Origin: Endomicrobiia bacterium
Lineage (GTDB): Bacteria > Elusimicrobiota > Endomicrobiia > DTEH01
DNA: 41,247 nucleotides
NCBI GenBank assembly: GCA_025060535.1
Contig: JANXCA010000008.1
Coordinates: 1-41,247, forward strand
Reading direction: 5' to 3'
Part shown: positions 11,505 to 20,805 of the stretch, in pieces
How the letters are laid out: each line of letters begins with the position of its first letter
How positions within the stretch are numbered: the stretch's first letter is position 1
Made by a program: the position numbers and the translations under genes
The notes under the pieces: model-generated
Told to the model about the DNA's origin: nothing
Database searches by the model: none
Seen by the model: only the letters and a program-made list of their open reading frames with translations

Positions 11505-12343
11505 ATCATTTTCAAACTTTAAAAAAGCCTGTATATTTTGAAGGAATAGGGATCCATACTGGTAAATTTTCTAAAATAAAAATTTCACCATCAGACATTT
11601 CTAATGATGATATTAACTTTATTATAAATAACAAAAAAATATCTTTATCTTTTGAAAATATAGTAGATACAAAACTATGTACTACATTAGGTAATGATTT
11701 TGTTAAAGTTTCAACTGTAGAACATTTACTGTCAGTTCTGTTTAGTTTGTTTATAACTAACGTTGATATATATATAATTAAAGGAAATGAAATTCCTGCC
11801 TTAGATGGAAGTTCTAAAATTTTTATAGAAGAAATTTGTAAAGCTGGATTAAAAAAAACTGCTTTAAAGCCTAAAATTATTAATATAAAGAACACTTTTA
11901 TTTTTAAAATTAATAACTCTATTTATAAAATCTCACCTTCTAACAAATTTGAAATAATATGTAGTATAAAAACAGAAAAATCAAATTATCTTAACAAACA
12001 AAAATATAAATTTGTTTTTTCACCTTCTAATTATATAAGAGAAATAGCAGCAGCAAAAACTTTTTGCTTTTTACAAGACATAAAAGAAATTTTATCTTCT
12101 GGTAAAGGATTAGGAGGAAATCTCGAAAATGTGATTATTATTAATGGTGATGAAGTTTTAAATCCTGAAATTATGACTTATAAAAATGAATGTGTAAGAC
12201 ATAAAATTTTAGACTTTTTAGGAGATATCTCGTTTATGAGAGTGTATTTTAAAGGAAAGTTTGAACTCATAAATCCAAACCATTATGCTAATTTTAAATT
12301 TTGTGAATATTTATTAAAAGAGGAGGTAGTTTATGGAGGATAA
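11501..12343 (+). CDS. lpxC: UDP-3-O-acyl-N-acetylglucosamine deacetylase
   Basis: FEGIGIHTGKFSKIKISPS, VEHLLSVLF (EH zinc motif), IPALDGSS, HKILDFLGDI (HxxxD), NPNHYANF. Confidence 0.93.
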   Translation: MNHFQTLKKPVYFEGIGIHTGKFSKIKISPSDISNDDINFIINNKKISLSFENIVDTKLCTTLGNDFVKVSTVEHLLSVLFSLFITNVDIYIIKGNEIPALDGSSKIFIEEICKAGLKKTALKPKIINIKNTFIFKINNSIYKISPSNKFEIICSIKTEKSNYLNKQKYKFVFSPSNYIREIAAAKTFCFLQDIKEILSSGKGLGGNLENVIIINGDEVLNPEIMTYKNECVRHKILDFLGDISFMRVYFKGKFELINPNHYANFKFCEYLLKEEVVYGG

Positions 12344-13661
12344 AAATCAAACAAATATTTATACTCAATTAACAGAAAAAGAACCTGAAAAATTTGAAAA
12401 AATAGTGTTGGATAAAGAGGAAATAAAAAATGTAATCCCTCATAGAGAACCCTTTCTTTTAATTGATAAAGTAGAAATTTTAGAAAAAGAAAAAGTCGCC
12501 GTAGGATATAAAAATGTTACAGGTTATGAAGATTTTTTCAAAGGACATTTTCCAGGAAATCCAATTATGCCTGGCGTTTTAGTTGTAGAAGCTATGGCAC
12601 AAACAGCATGTGTGCTTTATCTTTTTAGGCCTGACTTAAGAGGAAAATTTGCATATTTTATGTCTATCGAAAAAACTAAATTTAGAAAACCAGTCCGTCC
12701 AGGAGATCTACTTGAACTTCAAGTAGAAGTATTAAGAGCTAAAGAGAAAGTTGGAAAAGTAAAAGGGATTGCTTATGTAAACAAAAATGTTGTAGCAGAA
12801 GCAGAATTTATGTTTATTTTAGTTGAAAAAGGAGAAGAAGAAAAAAGATATACCACAGAACAAAGATATCTTTCCTTTCCTAATATTCATTTTACTACAA
12901 TAATACATCCTTCTGCTAAAATTCACCCTACAGTTAAAATTGGACCTTATACCATAATAGGTCCTAATGTTGTTTTAGAAGAAAATGTCCAAATAGGTAG
13001 TTATTGCAATTTAGAGTATTGTACTATCAAAAAAAATACAAGAATTTTTGACAGCGTTTGTATTGGAACCCTTCCTCAAGATGTAAAATATAAAGGAGAA
13101 GATACTTCAGTCGTTGTAGGGGAAAATTGTATTATTAGAGAATTCGTCACCATTCATAGAGGCACCACAACTAAACTTACATCTGTGGGTAATAATTGTT
13201 ATCTTATGGCTTATTCACATATAGCACATGATTGTAAAGTAGGAAATGATGTTACAATTGCTAATTGTGGTACTCTTGCTGGACATGTTATTGTAGAAGA
13301 TAATGTAACTATAGGAGGTCTTGTAGCAATACATCAGTTTGTAAGAATTGGAAAACTTGCCATGTTAGGTGGAGGAGCAATGGTATCCAAAGATGTTCCT
13401 CCATTTGTAATGGTAGTGGGAGATAGAGCAGAATTATGGGGGATAAACATAATTGGCTTACGAAGAAAAGGTTTTACAAGAGAAAAAATAAAAGAAATAA
13501 AAACAATATACAGAAAATTATTTAGATCTAAATTGCCCCTCGGAGATGCAATAGCAAAGATTGAAGCTGAAAATAAATTTCTTTCAGAAGAAGCAAAATA
13601 CATGATTGAATTTATAAAAAACTCAAAGAGAGGTATTTGTAGAATTCCAAGAAAAAAATGA
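12333..13661 (+). CDS. FabZ-LpxA fusion: 3-hydroxyacyl-ACP dehydratase plus UDP-GlcNAc acyltransferase
   Basis: FabZ: IPHREPFLLIDKV, FFKGHFPGNPIMPGVLVVEAMAQ. LpxA: hexapeptide repeats IHPSAKIHPTVKIGPYTIIG, AYSHIAHDCKVGN, IHQFVRIGKLAMLGGGAMVSKDVPPF, GLRRKGFTREKI. No internal stop. Confidence 0.95.
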   Translation: MEDKNQTNIYTQLTEKEPEKFEKIVLDKEEIKNVIPHREPFLLIDKVEILEKEKVAVGYKNVTGYEDFFKGHFPGNPIMPGVLVVEAMAQTACVLYLFRPDLRGKFAYFMSIEKTKFRKPVRPGDLLELQVEVLRAKEKVGKVKGIAYVNKNVVAEAEFMFILVEKGEEEKRYTTEQRYLSFPNIHFTTIIHPSAKIHPTVKIGPYTIIGPNVVLEENVQIGSYCNLEYCTIKKNTRIFDSVCIGTLPQDVKYKGEDTSVVVGENCIIREFVTIHRGTTTKLTSVGNNCYLMAYSHIAHDCKVGNDVTIANCGTLAGHVIVEDNVTIGGLVAIHQFVRIGKLAMLGGGAMVSKDVPPFVMVVGDRAELWGINIIGLRRKGFTREKIKEIKTIYRKLFRSKLPLGDAIAKIEAENKFLSEEAKYMIEFIKNSKRGICRIPRKK

Positions 13662-14467
13662 CACAAAATAATATAGGAATAATTTGTGGTTATGGTTTAT
13701 TACCTGAGCTTTTTTTAAAAGAGAACTATAAGAAATATAATTTGTTTGTTATAACTTTTAAAAATTATTATTCAAAAAAAATAAAAAAATATACAAGTAA
13801 TTTTTTTGTATTAGATAGTTGGGAGCTTCAAAAAATTATAGAATATTTAAAAAAAAATTCAATAGAAAATATAGTATTTTTAGGTTACATACCTCACTTA
13901 TTATTACTAAATAACCATTCTTTGAAAACAGACTTTCGTACTTTTAATATGTTAAATAAAATACCAAATTATACAGCATCAGAATTCTTTAAAGGGCTAA
14001 TTGAAGAGTTTAAAAAAGAAAATATTACAATAGAACCATTAGATAAGTTTCTAAAAGATATGTTTGCACCAGAAGGCAAAATAAACCAGATGGAAATAAC
14101 AGAGTACGATTTAGAAAATATTCAATTTGGATATAAAATAGCAAAACAGGTTGCATCCTTAGATATAGGATTAACAGTGGCGGTAAAAAACAAGATTGTA
14201 GTAGCTGTAGAAGCACTTGAAGGAACCGATAAGTGCATATTAAGAGCATACAAAATTGCCAAAGACGGATGTTATATAATAAAAGTAGCTAGACCTAATC
14301 AAGATATGAGATTTGATTTACCTGTAATAGGGCCTAAGACTTTAAAAGTAGCAAAATTAGCAAAAGTTTCTGTAATTGCTGTTGAAAGTAAAAAAACGTT
14401 AATTTTAAACAAACAGGAAGTTATAGAAAAATCTAAAAAACTAAACATTAAACTTTATGGAATATGA
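13658..14467 (+). CDS. lpxI: UDP-2,3-diacylglucosamine pyrophosphatase LpxI (DUF1009)
   Basis: IGIICGYGLLPELF, KNKIVVAVEALEGTDKCILRA, VARPNQDMRFDLPVIGPKTL. Confidence 0.92.
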   Translation: MTQNNIGIICGYGLLPELFLKENYKKYNLFVITFKNYYSKKIKKYTSNFFVLDSWELQKIIEYLKKNSIENIVFLGYIPHLLLLNNHSLKTDFRTFNMLNKIPNYTASEFFKGLIEEFKKENITIEPLDKFLKDMFAPEGKINQMEITEYDLENIQFGYKIAKQVASLDIGLTVAVKNKIVVAVEALEGTDKCILRAYKIAKDGCYIIKVARPNQDMRFDLPVIGPKTLKVAKLAKVSVIAVESKKTLILNKQEVIEKSKKLNIKLYGI

Positions 14468-15408
14468 AAAAGAAGATCAATGTTGCCGTAATAGGATGTG
14501 GAAATTTAGGACAGCATCATGTAAGGATATACAATTCATTGGATTCTGTAAGACTTGTAGCAGTAGTAGATATAGATACTGAAAAATTAAAAAAGATAAA
14601 ACAGATTTATTCTAATATAGAAACCACGACCAACTATAAAGAAATCATAGACAAAGTAGACGCGGTAAGTATCGTTGTTCCAACTAAATTACATTATCAA
14701 ATATCCAAAGATATTTTACAATGTAATAAACACATTTTAGTAGAAAAACCAATAACTACAACTCTACAGGAAGCTGAAGAACTCATAAGAATATCACAAC
14801 AAAGAAACCTCATTTTACAAGTAGGACATGTAGAAAGATTTAATCCCATAGTTCAAAAGATAAAAGAATATATAAAAGAACCCAAATTTATAGAAGCAAT
14901 AAGATTAAATAACTTTGATCCTAGGGTTGCAGATATTGGAGTTGTGTTAGATCTTATGATTCATGACATTGATATAATCTTATATTTTATGAAAGATGTA
15001 AAACTCAAAAGAGTTGAAGCATTTGGAGGGAAAGTTTTTACAGATAAAGAAGATATCGTGAAAGCAAGATTAGAATTTGATAACGGCTGTATCTGTGATT
15101 TGACAACATCAAGAGTATCTCCTACTAAATATAGGAAAATGCATATTTTTCAAAAAGAAAGTTACATATCTTTAGATTTTATTAGACAACAGGCAAAAAT
15201 TTACAAAAAAACCAACTCTGATACAATGTCTTTAAACAATATTGAAATTACTCGATTAAAAGTAAAAAAAGATGAACCATTAAAATTAGAAATAGAACAT
15301 TTTATAAATTCAATTTTAGAAAATAAAAAACCACTTGTTTCAGGAGAACATGCAAAGAATGCATTAGAGATAGCTTTAGAAATATTAAACAATTTAAAGT
15401 TCCAATGA
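14464..15408 (+). CDS. Gfo/Idh/MocA-family NAD-dependent oxidoreductase, lipid A cluster-associated
   Basis: Rossmann INVAVIGCGNLGQHHVRIY, HILVEKPITTTLQEAEELI, VGHVERFNP, LDLMIHDIDII. Confidence 0.92.
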   Translation: MKKKINVAVIGCGNLGQHHVRIYNSLDSVRLVAVVDIDTEKLKKIKQIYSNIETTTNYKEIIDKVDAVSIVVPTKLHYQISKDILQCNKHILVEKPITTTLQEAEELIRISQQRNLILQVGHVERFNPIVQKIKEYIKEPKFIEAIRLNNFDPRVADIGVVLDLMIHDIDIILYFMKDVKLKRVEAFGGKVFTDKEDIVKARLEFDNGCICDLTTSRVSPTKYRKMHIFQKESYISLDFIRQQAKIYKKTNSDTMSLNNIEITRLKVKKDEPLKLEIEHFINSILENKKPLVSGEHAKNALEIALEILNNLKFQ

Positions 15409-16544
15409 ATGAAAAAGAAATTAAAGTCTTATTCTCCTGCGGAGATAGATCTGCTGATAAATATTTATCTTTGTTATTAAAAAATATCAAACAAATAAAT
15501 TCCCATATAAAAACTTATGTATTGGGAGGAGACGAATCTAAATCTTATTCTGATGTGTTTTTAGAAAATTTAGTAGATTATGACGCACATGGTTTTTATT
15601 CACCTTTTTTTCAATTTTTTAAGTTTTTTTTTCTTTTGAAGAAATTAAAAAAATTTATAAAAAATAATAAAATTATTTTAATAGGATTGATTGATTACTA
15701 CGGTTTTAACATAAGAGTTGCAAAACTTGCAAAAAGATACAATATAAAAGTTGTCTATTATATTACTCCTCAAGTATGGGCCAACAGAAGATATAGACTA
15801 AAAAAGATAAAAAAATATGTTGACTTTGTAATAAATATATATCCTTTTGAAAAAGAAATTTATGATAAATTTAACATAAAAAATTTTTATTTCGGACATC
15901 CTATTGTAGATATAATTCAAGACCAAGATTTTTCATACTACAATCAAAATTCTTTAATTATTGGAATCTTCCCTGGCAGCAGAAAACAAGTAATAAAATG
16001 GAATTTACCTATTATGTTAGATATTTTAAATAATTATTTCAAAAGTTATAATATGTCTTTAGAGTGTATTATCTTTGGGTTTAAAAAATATGAAAATTTA
16101 TATAAAAAAATTATAAGGAAGTATCCATTTTCTAAAAATATTCAATTAAGTTTTCATAACAAAGAAGAATTAAGGAAAAAAATCTCATTAGCAATCTCAG
16201 TAAGTGGAACTGTTGTTTTAGAAAATGTATTTTATGGAATTCCTACAATAGTAATCTACAGACTTCCTTATCTTATGTATTTTATTGTTAAAAAAATTGT
16301 ATATGTAAAATTTATATCTATACCAAACATAATCCTTAACAAAGAAGTTATTCCAGAATTTATCCAAAACAATATAAAATTAGACAAAATATCAAAATTC
16401 ATTCATTTGTTTTTACATAATACATCATACATAAATAATTTATTAAATGAATACTCAAAAATAAAATTAATTCTATCTGAAAACAAAAATGTTTCTTTTT
16501 TTGTTGCAAAAAAAATTATAGAGTATATATATGAACAAAATTAA
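15405..16544 (+). CDS. lpxB: Lipid-A-disaccharide synthase
   Basis: GDRSADKYLSLLLKNIK, IGLIDYYGFNIRVAK, YYITPQVWANRRYRLKKIKKYVDFVINIYPFEKEIYDK, GHPIVD, IGIFPGSRKQVI. Confidence 0.88.
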   Translation: MNEKEIKVLFSCGDRSADKYLSLLLKNIKQINSHIKTYVLGGDESKSYSDVFLENLVDYDAHGFYSPFFQFFKFFFLLKKLKKFIKNNKIILIGLIDYYGFNIRVAKLAKRYNIKVVYYITPQVWANRRYRLKKIKKYVDFVINIYPFEKEIYDKFNIKNFYFGHPIVDIIQDQDFSYYNQNSLIIGIFPGSRKQVIKWNLPIMLDILNNYFKSYNMSLECIIFGFKKYENLYKKIIRKYPFSKNIQLSFHNKEELRKKISLAISVSGTVVLENVFYGIPTIVIYRLPYLMYFIVKKIVYVKFISIPNIILNKEVIPEFIQNNIKLDKISKFIHLFLHNTSYINNLLNEYSKIKLILSENKNVSFFVAKKIIEYIYEQN

Positions 16545-18255
16545 ATTTTTATTTCCATATATAAAACAGTTTACTTTAAGAATATATATTTCTTTTCTCT
16601 GTATGTTTTTTGTAGGAATTCTTACTTCAGGAAGTAGGTGGTTAGTAAAACCTGTAGTTGATAAAATCTTTTTTGAAAAGAACTTGAATAATTTATACCT
16701 TTTGGTAGTTATAATACCAGTTGTATATTTGTTTATAGGAATTTTTACTTATATAAAAAACTATTTTAATGTATGGATTGCTAATAATATAGTTAGAAAA
16801 ATAAGAGAAGATTTATACAAACATTTACAAATAATCTCTATTGATTACTTCATTACAAAATCAACAACAGGACATACTCTAGCTAAACTTACCAATGATT
16901 TAAATAATATATTTATTATGCTTAATAAAACACCTACAGTTCTTATAACAGATATTATTACTTTAGTAGGATTAATTTTTGTTCTTTTTTATATTTCTTT
17001 TAAATATGCTGTATTATCTTTATTAGTATTACCAATAGCATTATTTCCAATATATATTTTTACAAAAAAACTTCGTCATTATTCTAAAAAAACTCAACAA
17101 GAAATCTCTAATCTTTACAGTAATCTTCAAGAAAGTATATCAGCTATATTTTTAACACAAATTTTTAATCAACAAAAAAAAGAATTTGAAAATTTTAAAA
17201 ATTTCAATGATAAAGTTTATATAGCAATAAAAAAATTTTCAAGAATAGAATTTCTATCCTCTCCAGTTATGGAATTTATAGGTGCATTAGGAGTTGGTCT
17301 AGTACTACTCTTAGGTGGAATCGATGTAATTACAAACAAATGGACACCTGGAAGTTTTTTTGCTTTTTTAGCTACTGTGTTATCATTTTATCAACCTTTA
17401 AAAAGAATTACTGAAATTAATCCAATAGTCCAACAAGGATTATCTTCCATTGAAAGAATAAATGAAATTTTTAATCAGAAACCTTCTGTTATAGAAGTTT
17501 CTAATCCAAAAGAAGCAAAATTTAATTCAGAAATTGTGTTTAAAAATGTGTTTTTTTCATATAAAAACAATAGTGAATATATTTTAAAAAATTTAAATAT
17601 AAGAATTCCAAAAGGCAAAAAAATAGCAATAGTTGGACCTTCAGGAGCAGGAAAAAGTACAGTATTAAACCTACTACTTAGATTTTATGATGTAAAGGAT
17701 GGAGAAATTCTAATAGATAACACAAACATTAAGGAATTTTCTCTGTCTTCGCTTAGAAAACTTTTTGGAGTGGTAACTCAAGAAACATTTCTTTTTAATA
17801 ATACTATATGGTATAACCTAACCTATGCAAATGAAAATGCAAAAGAAGAGGAAGTCATAGAAGCTACAAAATTAGCTCATATATATGAGTTTATCAATAA
17901 TCTTCCGCAAAAATTTAATACTGTGGTAGGAGAAAGAGGATATTCTTTGAGTGGAGGGGAGAGACAAAGAATAGCAATAGCAAGAGCTTTATTAAAGAAA
18001 CCAGAGGTATTTATATTTGATGAACCCACTTCTGCACTTGATGCTGAATCTGAAGCTATAGTTTTTTCTGCTATGAAAAATATTTTTTCTACAAAAACTG
18101 TTATTCTTATTACTCATAGATTAAATTTAGTATTAGATTTTGATTATATCTATGTATTTTCTAATGGTTGTGTAGTTGAAGAAGGAAAACATGAAGACTT
18201 AATTAAAAAAAATGGATTTTATGCTTCACTTATAAATTTTCAAAAAATAAATTAA
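16531..18255 (+). CDS. msbA: MsbA-type lipid A export ABC transporter (permease-ATPase)
   Basis: N-terminal six-TM exporter domain; GPSGAGKST, LSGGERQRIAIARALLKKPEVFIFDEPTSALD; position after lpxB. Confidence 0.88.
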   Translation: MNKIKFLFPYIKQFTLRIYISFLCMFFVGILTSGSRWLVKPVVDKIFFEKNLNNLYLLVVIIPVVYLFIGIFTYIKNYFNVWIANNIVRKIREDLYKHLQIISIDYFITKSTTGHTLAKLTNDLNNIFIMLNKTPTVLITDIITLVGLIFVLFYISFKYAVLSLLVLPIALFPIYIFTKKLRHYSKKTQQEISNLYSNLQESISAIFLTQIFNQQKKEFENFKNFNDKVYIAIKKFSRIEFLSSPVMEFIGALGVGLVLLLGGIDVITNKWTPGSFFAFLATVLSFYQPLKRITEINPIVQQGLSSIERINEIFNQKPSVIEVSNPKEAKFNSEIVFKNVFFSYKNNSEYILKNLNIRIPKGKKIAIVGPSGAGKSTVLNLLLRFYDVKDGEILIDNTNIKEFSLSSLRKLFGVVTQETFLFNNTIWYNLTYANENAKEEEVIEATKLAHIYEFINNLPQKFNTVVGERGYSLSGGERQRIAIARALLKKPEVFIFDEPTSALDAESEAIVFSAMKNIFSTKTVILITHRLNLVLDFDYIYVFSNGCVVEEGKHEDLIKKNGFYASLINFQKIN

Positions 18256-18986
18256 TGATAGCTATTATCTCTGATATCCACTCTAATTTTGAAGCTTTAA
18301 ATGCTGTTATAGACGATTTCAAAAATTACTCAATTACTGAGATATTTTGTTGTGGTGATATTGTAGGTTATGGACCTAATCCTAATGAATGCATTGAAAT
18401 ACTAAAAAATAAAAACATACTCTCTGTCATTGGTAACCATGATGCAGCTATAATAGATGAAGTTAATTTAGATTGGTTCAACAAAGATGCAAAAGAAGCA
18501 ATTTTGATAAATAAAAAAATTATTAGCCAAGAAAATTTAAAATATATAAAAACACTTCCAAGATATATAATCAAAAATGAGCTATTATTAGTTCACGGTT
18601 CTCCAAGAGATCCTATCTATGAGTACTTGCTTACACCAAATTTTTTGGAAATAAATATAAAACATATGAAGCAAAAGATTTGTTTCTGTGGGCATACTCA
18701 TATACCACTTATTTACTCCAAGTCCTCTGATGAGAAATCCAAAATATACTATCCAAAAAATAACTTTTCAATAAAATTAGAAAAAGACAAAAAATATATT
18801 ATAAATGTTGGTTCTATAGGACAGCCGAGAGATTTAGATAATAAGGCTTGTTATGTTATATTTGATGATGAAAATTATATTTTACATTTCAAAAGAATAG
18901 ATTATAACTTTCATCTAACCCAACAAAAAATGATTCAGCTTCAACTGCCAAAATTTTTAGTAGAACGTATTGAATTTGGAGAATGA
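18255..18986 (+). CDS. Calcineurin-like metallophosphoesterase
   Basis: ISDIHSNFEAL, GDIVGYGPNP, GNHD, LVHGSP, CGHTHIP. Confidence 0.93.
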   Translation: MIAIISDIHSNFEALNAVIDDFKNYSITEIFCCGDIVGYGPNPNECIEILKNKNILSVIGNHDAAIIDEVNLDWFNKDAKEAILINKKIISQENLKYIKTLPRYIIKNELLLVHGSPRDPIYEYLLTPNFLEINIKHMKQKICFCGHTHIPLIYSKSSDEKSKIYYPKNNFSIKLEKDKKYIINVGSIGQPRDLDNKACYVIFDDENYILHFKRIDYNFHLTQQKMIQLQLPKFLVERIEFGE

Positions 18987-19046
18987 ATTTTTTAGAAATA
19001 AATATATTCTGAAAGCTAAAACAAAACCAATATAGGAGGATACTCT

Positions 19047-19505
19047 ATGAATAGATTAAGTAAAGTTGTTAGTATAATTTTTTGTTTATTTTTTCTAAAT
19101 AACTTTACTAAAGCTGAATTTTCTTTAGGTGTAGTTTTGGGAGAACCCACTGGTCTGTCATTAAAAATCCAACAGAAAAAAACACTTGCACATGATATAG
19201 CTTTAAATTTTAACACAGCTGATAATTATTTATATATAAGCTGGGATGTTTTGAAATATGATTATACCAAAATAACATCAAAAGAATTAAGTGGTTCCTT
19301 CCCAATTTTTTACGGTTTGGGACTAAGAGCTATAAATATCCATGAAGAACTTCATTTAGCTATTAGATTCGTATTAGGTTTAGAATATATATTTTCTGAT
19401 ATACCTTTTAATATATTTGTAAAACTCGCTCCAACAATAAATTTAGTTCCCTCTACAAGAGTAAGTATAGGACCTGCTATAGGAATAAGATATATTTTTA
19501 AATGA
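19047..19505 (+). CDS. Small secreted/outer membrane beta-barrel-like protein
   Basis: Signal peptide, then FSLGVVLGEPTGLSLKI and alternating beta pattern ending in ...IGIRYIFK; good SD (aggagga). Confidence 0.6.
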   Translation: MNRLSKVVSIIFCLFFLNNFTKAEFSLGVVLGEPTGLSLKIQQKKTLAHDIALNFNTADNYLYISWDVLKYDYTKITSKELSGSFPIFYGLGLRAINIHEELHLAIRFVLGLEYIFSDIPFNIFVKLAPTINLVPSTRVSIGPAIGIRYIFK

Positions 19506-20113
19506 AAAAAGAAATTAAAAAAAAATACTTCATCACTGGAATTGTATTACTTGTTCCTCTTTGGATTACACTATATATAATATGGTTGTTTTTGAAATTA
19601 ATATCTAATATTTCTACACCTTTTATAATTACATTCTTTTATGCTTTTCAAATTCCAGAAAATAAATTTTTAATTTTTATTTTTAGTTTTATTATTTCTC
19701 TTTTGATTATATACTTTATAGGATTTTTAGCAAATACTGTAATTGGCAAAAATTTATTAAAGAGTTTAGAAGAATACTTTTATAAAATACCCATAATAAA
19801 AGAAATTTATCCATCTGTAAAGAAACTTATTTATTTTTTTACTGAACAAAATAAGCTAAAAAATAATCAAGTAGTAATAGTTGAATATCCTCGAAAAGGA
19901 TGCTACACTATAGGAATTATTACATTAAAGACCGAAACCAAAGTTGGGGTGTTCATTCCTTCTACTCCAAATCCCACAACCGGTTATTTAATATTTATTT
20001 CAGAAGAAGAAGTAAAACCTATTAACCTAAGTATAGAGGAAGCCTTAAAAATAATCATTTCTGGTGGAATTTCAGTAGATAATTTTGAACGAGACAAATT
20101 AAACAAAATATAG
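19502..20113 (+). CDS. DUF502 family membrane protein
   Basis: KKYFITGIVLLVPLWITLYIIWLF, GFLANTVIGKNLLKSLEEYFYKIPIIKEIYPSVKKL, VGVFIPSTPNPTTGYLIFISEEEV. Confidence 0.88.
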   Translation: MKKEIKKKYFITGIVLLVPLWITLYIIWLFLKLISNISTPFIITFFYAFQIPENKFLIFIFSFIISLLIIYFIGFLANTVIGKNLLKSLEEYFYKIPIIKEIYPSVKKLIYFFTEQNKLKNNQVVIVEYPRKGCYTIGIITLKTETKVGVFIPSTPNPTTGYLIFISEEEVKPINLSIEEALKIIISGGISVDNFERDKLNKI

Positions 20114-20118
20114 AAAAA

Positions 20119-20805
20119 TTAATAATTCAATTTTTTATTATATCTGTCGATATGTAATATATTATCAATGTGATATTTAGGTATAACTAATATGTTATCT
20201 TTTTTGTAGGGAGTTGGTGAAGATTTATTATGTTTAATATATTCCAAAGTAGGTAATTCATCCGGATATCCTAATGCTATAACTGCGACAATCTCTAATT
20301 CTTTAGGGATTTCGAAAATTTTGTATATTTCATTTTTATTTATTGCTCCTATCCAACAACTACCTATACCATATCCCCAAGCAGACAAAAGTATATTTTC
20401 ACAAGCAGCTGCACAATCAATAAGATAAGATTCACTAACTTTAGGATTTCCTAAAACAATAATATAAGCAGTTGGTTGTTGAGAAAGCTTAGGTCTGCCT
20501 GCTTGTGGAAGCCAGTATATATTTTCAAACACTTTTTTTCTTTTTTCTTTATTAGTAACAACAATAAATTCCCAAGGTTGCTTATTGCCCGCAGAAGGAG
20601 CTAAACTCCCATCACTTACAATTTGTCTAAGAAGTTTTATATCTATCTCTATTTGTTTAAATTTTCTTATACTCCTTCGTGTCCTTATTATTGTGTGAAT
20701 ATCTTTTATTTTATTTTTAGTTTGAGAAGAAAATATTTGACATAAACTAAAGAAGAAAAAGAAGAAAAAGAAAAAATAAGTTAGATTAATTATATTTTTT
20801 TTCAT
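20119..20805 (-). CDS. Nitroreductase-family protein with N-terminal hydrophobic export/anchor segment
   Basis: IIRTRRSIRKFKQ, SDGSLAPSAGNKQPWEFIVV, AACENILLSAWGYGIGSCWIG, IALGYPDE; preceded by MKKNIINLTYFFFFFFFFFSLCQIFSSQ. Confidence 0.88.
   Translation of the reverse strand: MKKNIINLTYFFFFFFFFFSLCQIFSSQTKNKIKDIHTIIRTRRSIRKFKQIEIDIKLLRQIVSDGSLAPSAGNKQPWEFIVVTNKEKRKKVFENIYWLPQAGRPKLSQQPTAYIIVLGNPKVSESYLIDCAAACENILLSAWGYGIGSCWIGAINKNEIYKIFEIPKELEIVAVIALGYPDELPTLEYIKHNKSSPTPYKKDNILVIPKYHIDNILHIDRYNKKLNY

Noticed and set aside
11512-11895. 127-aa antisense ORF opposite lpxC
   Set aside because: Overlaps conserved lpxC coding sequence; no family motif.
13334-13666. 110-aa antisense ORF opposite the LpxA domain
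   Set aside because: Antisense shadow of conserved hexapeptide-repeat coding; no SD or motif support.
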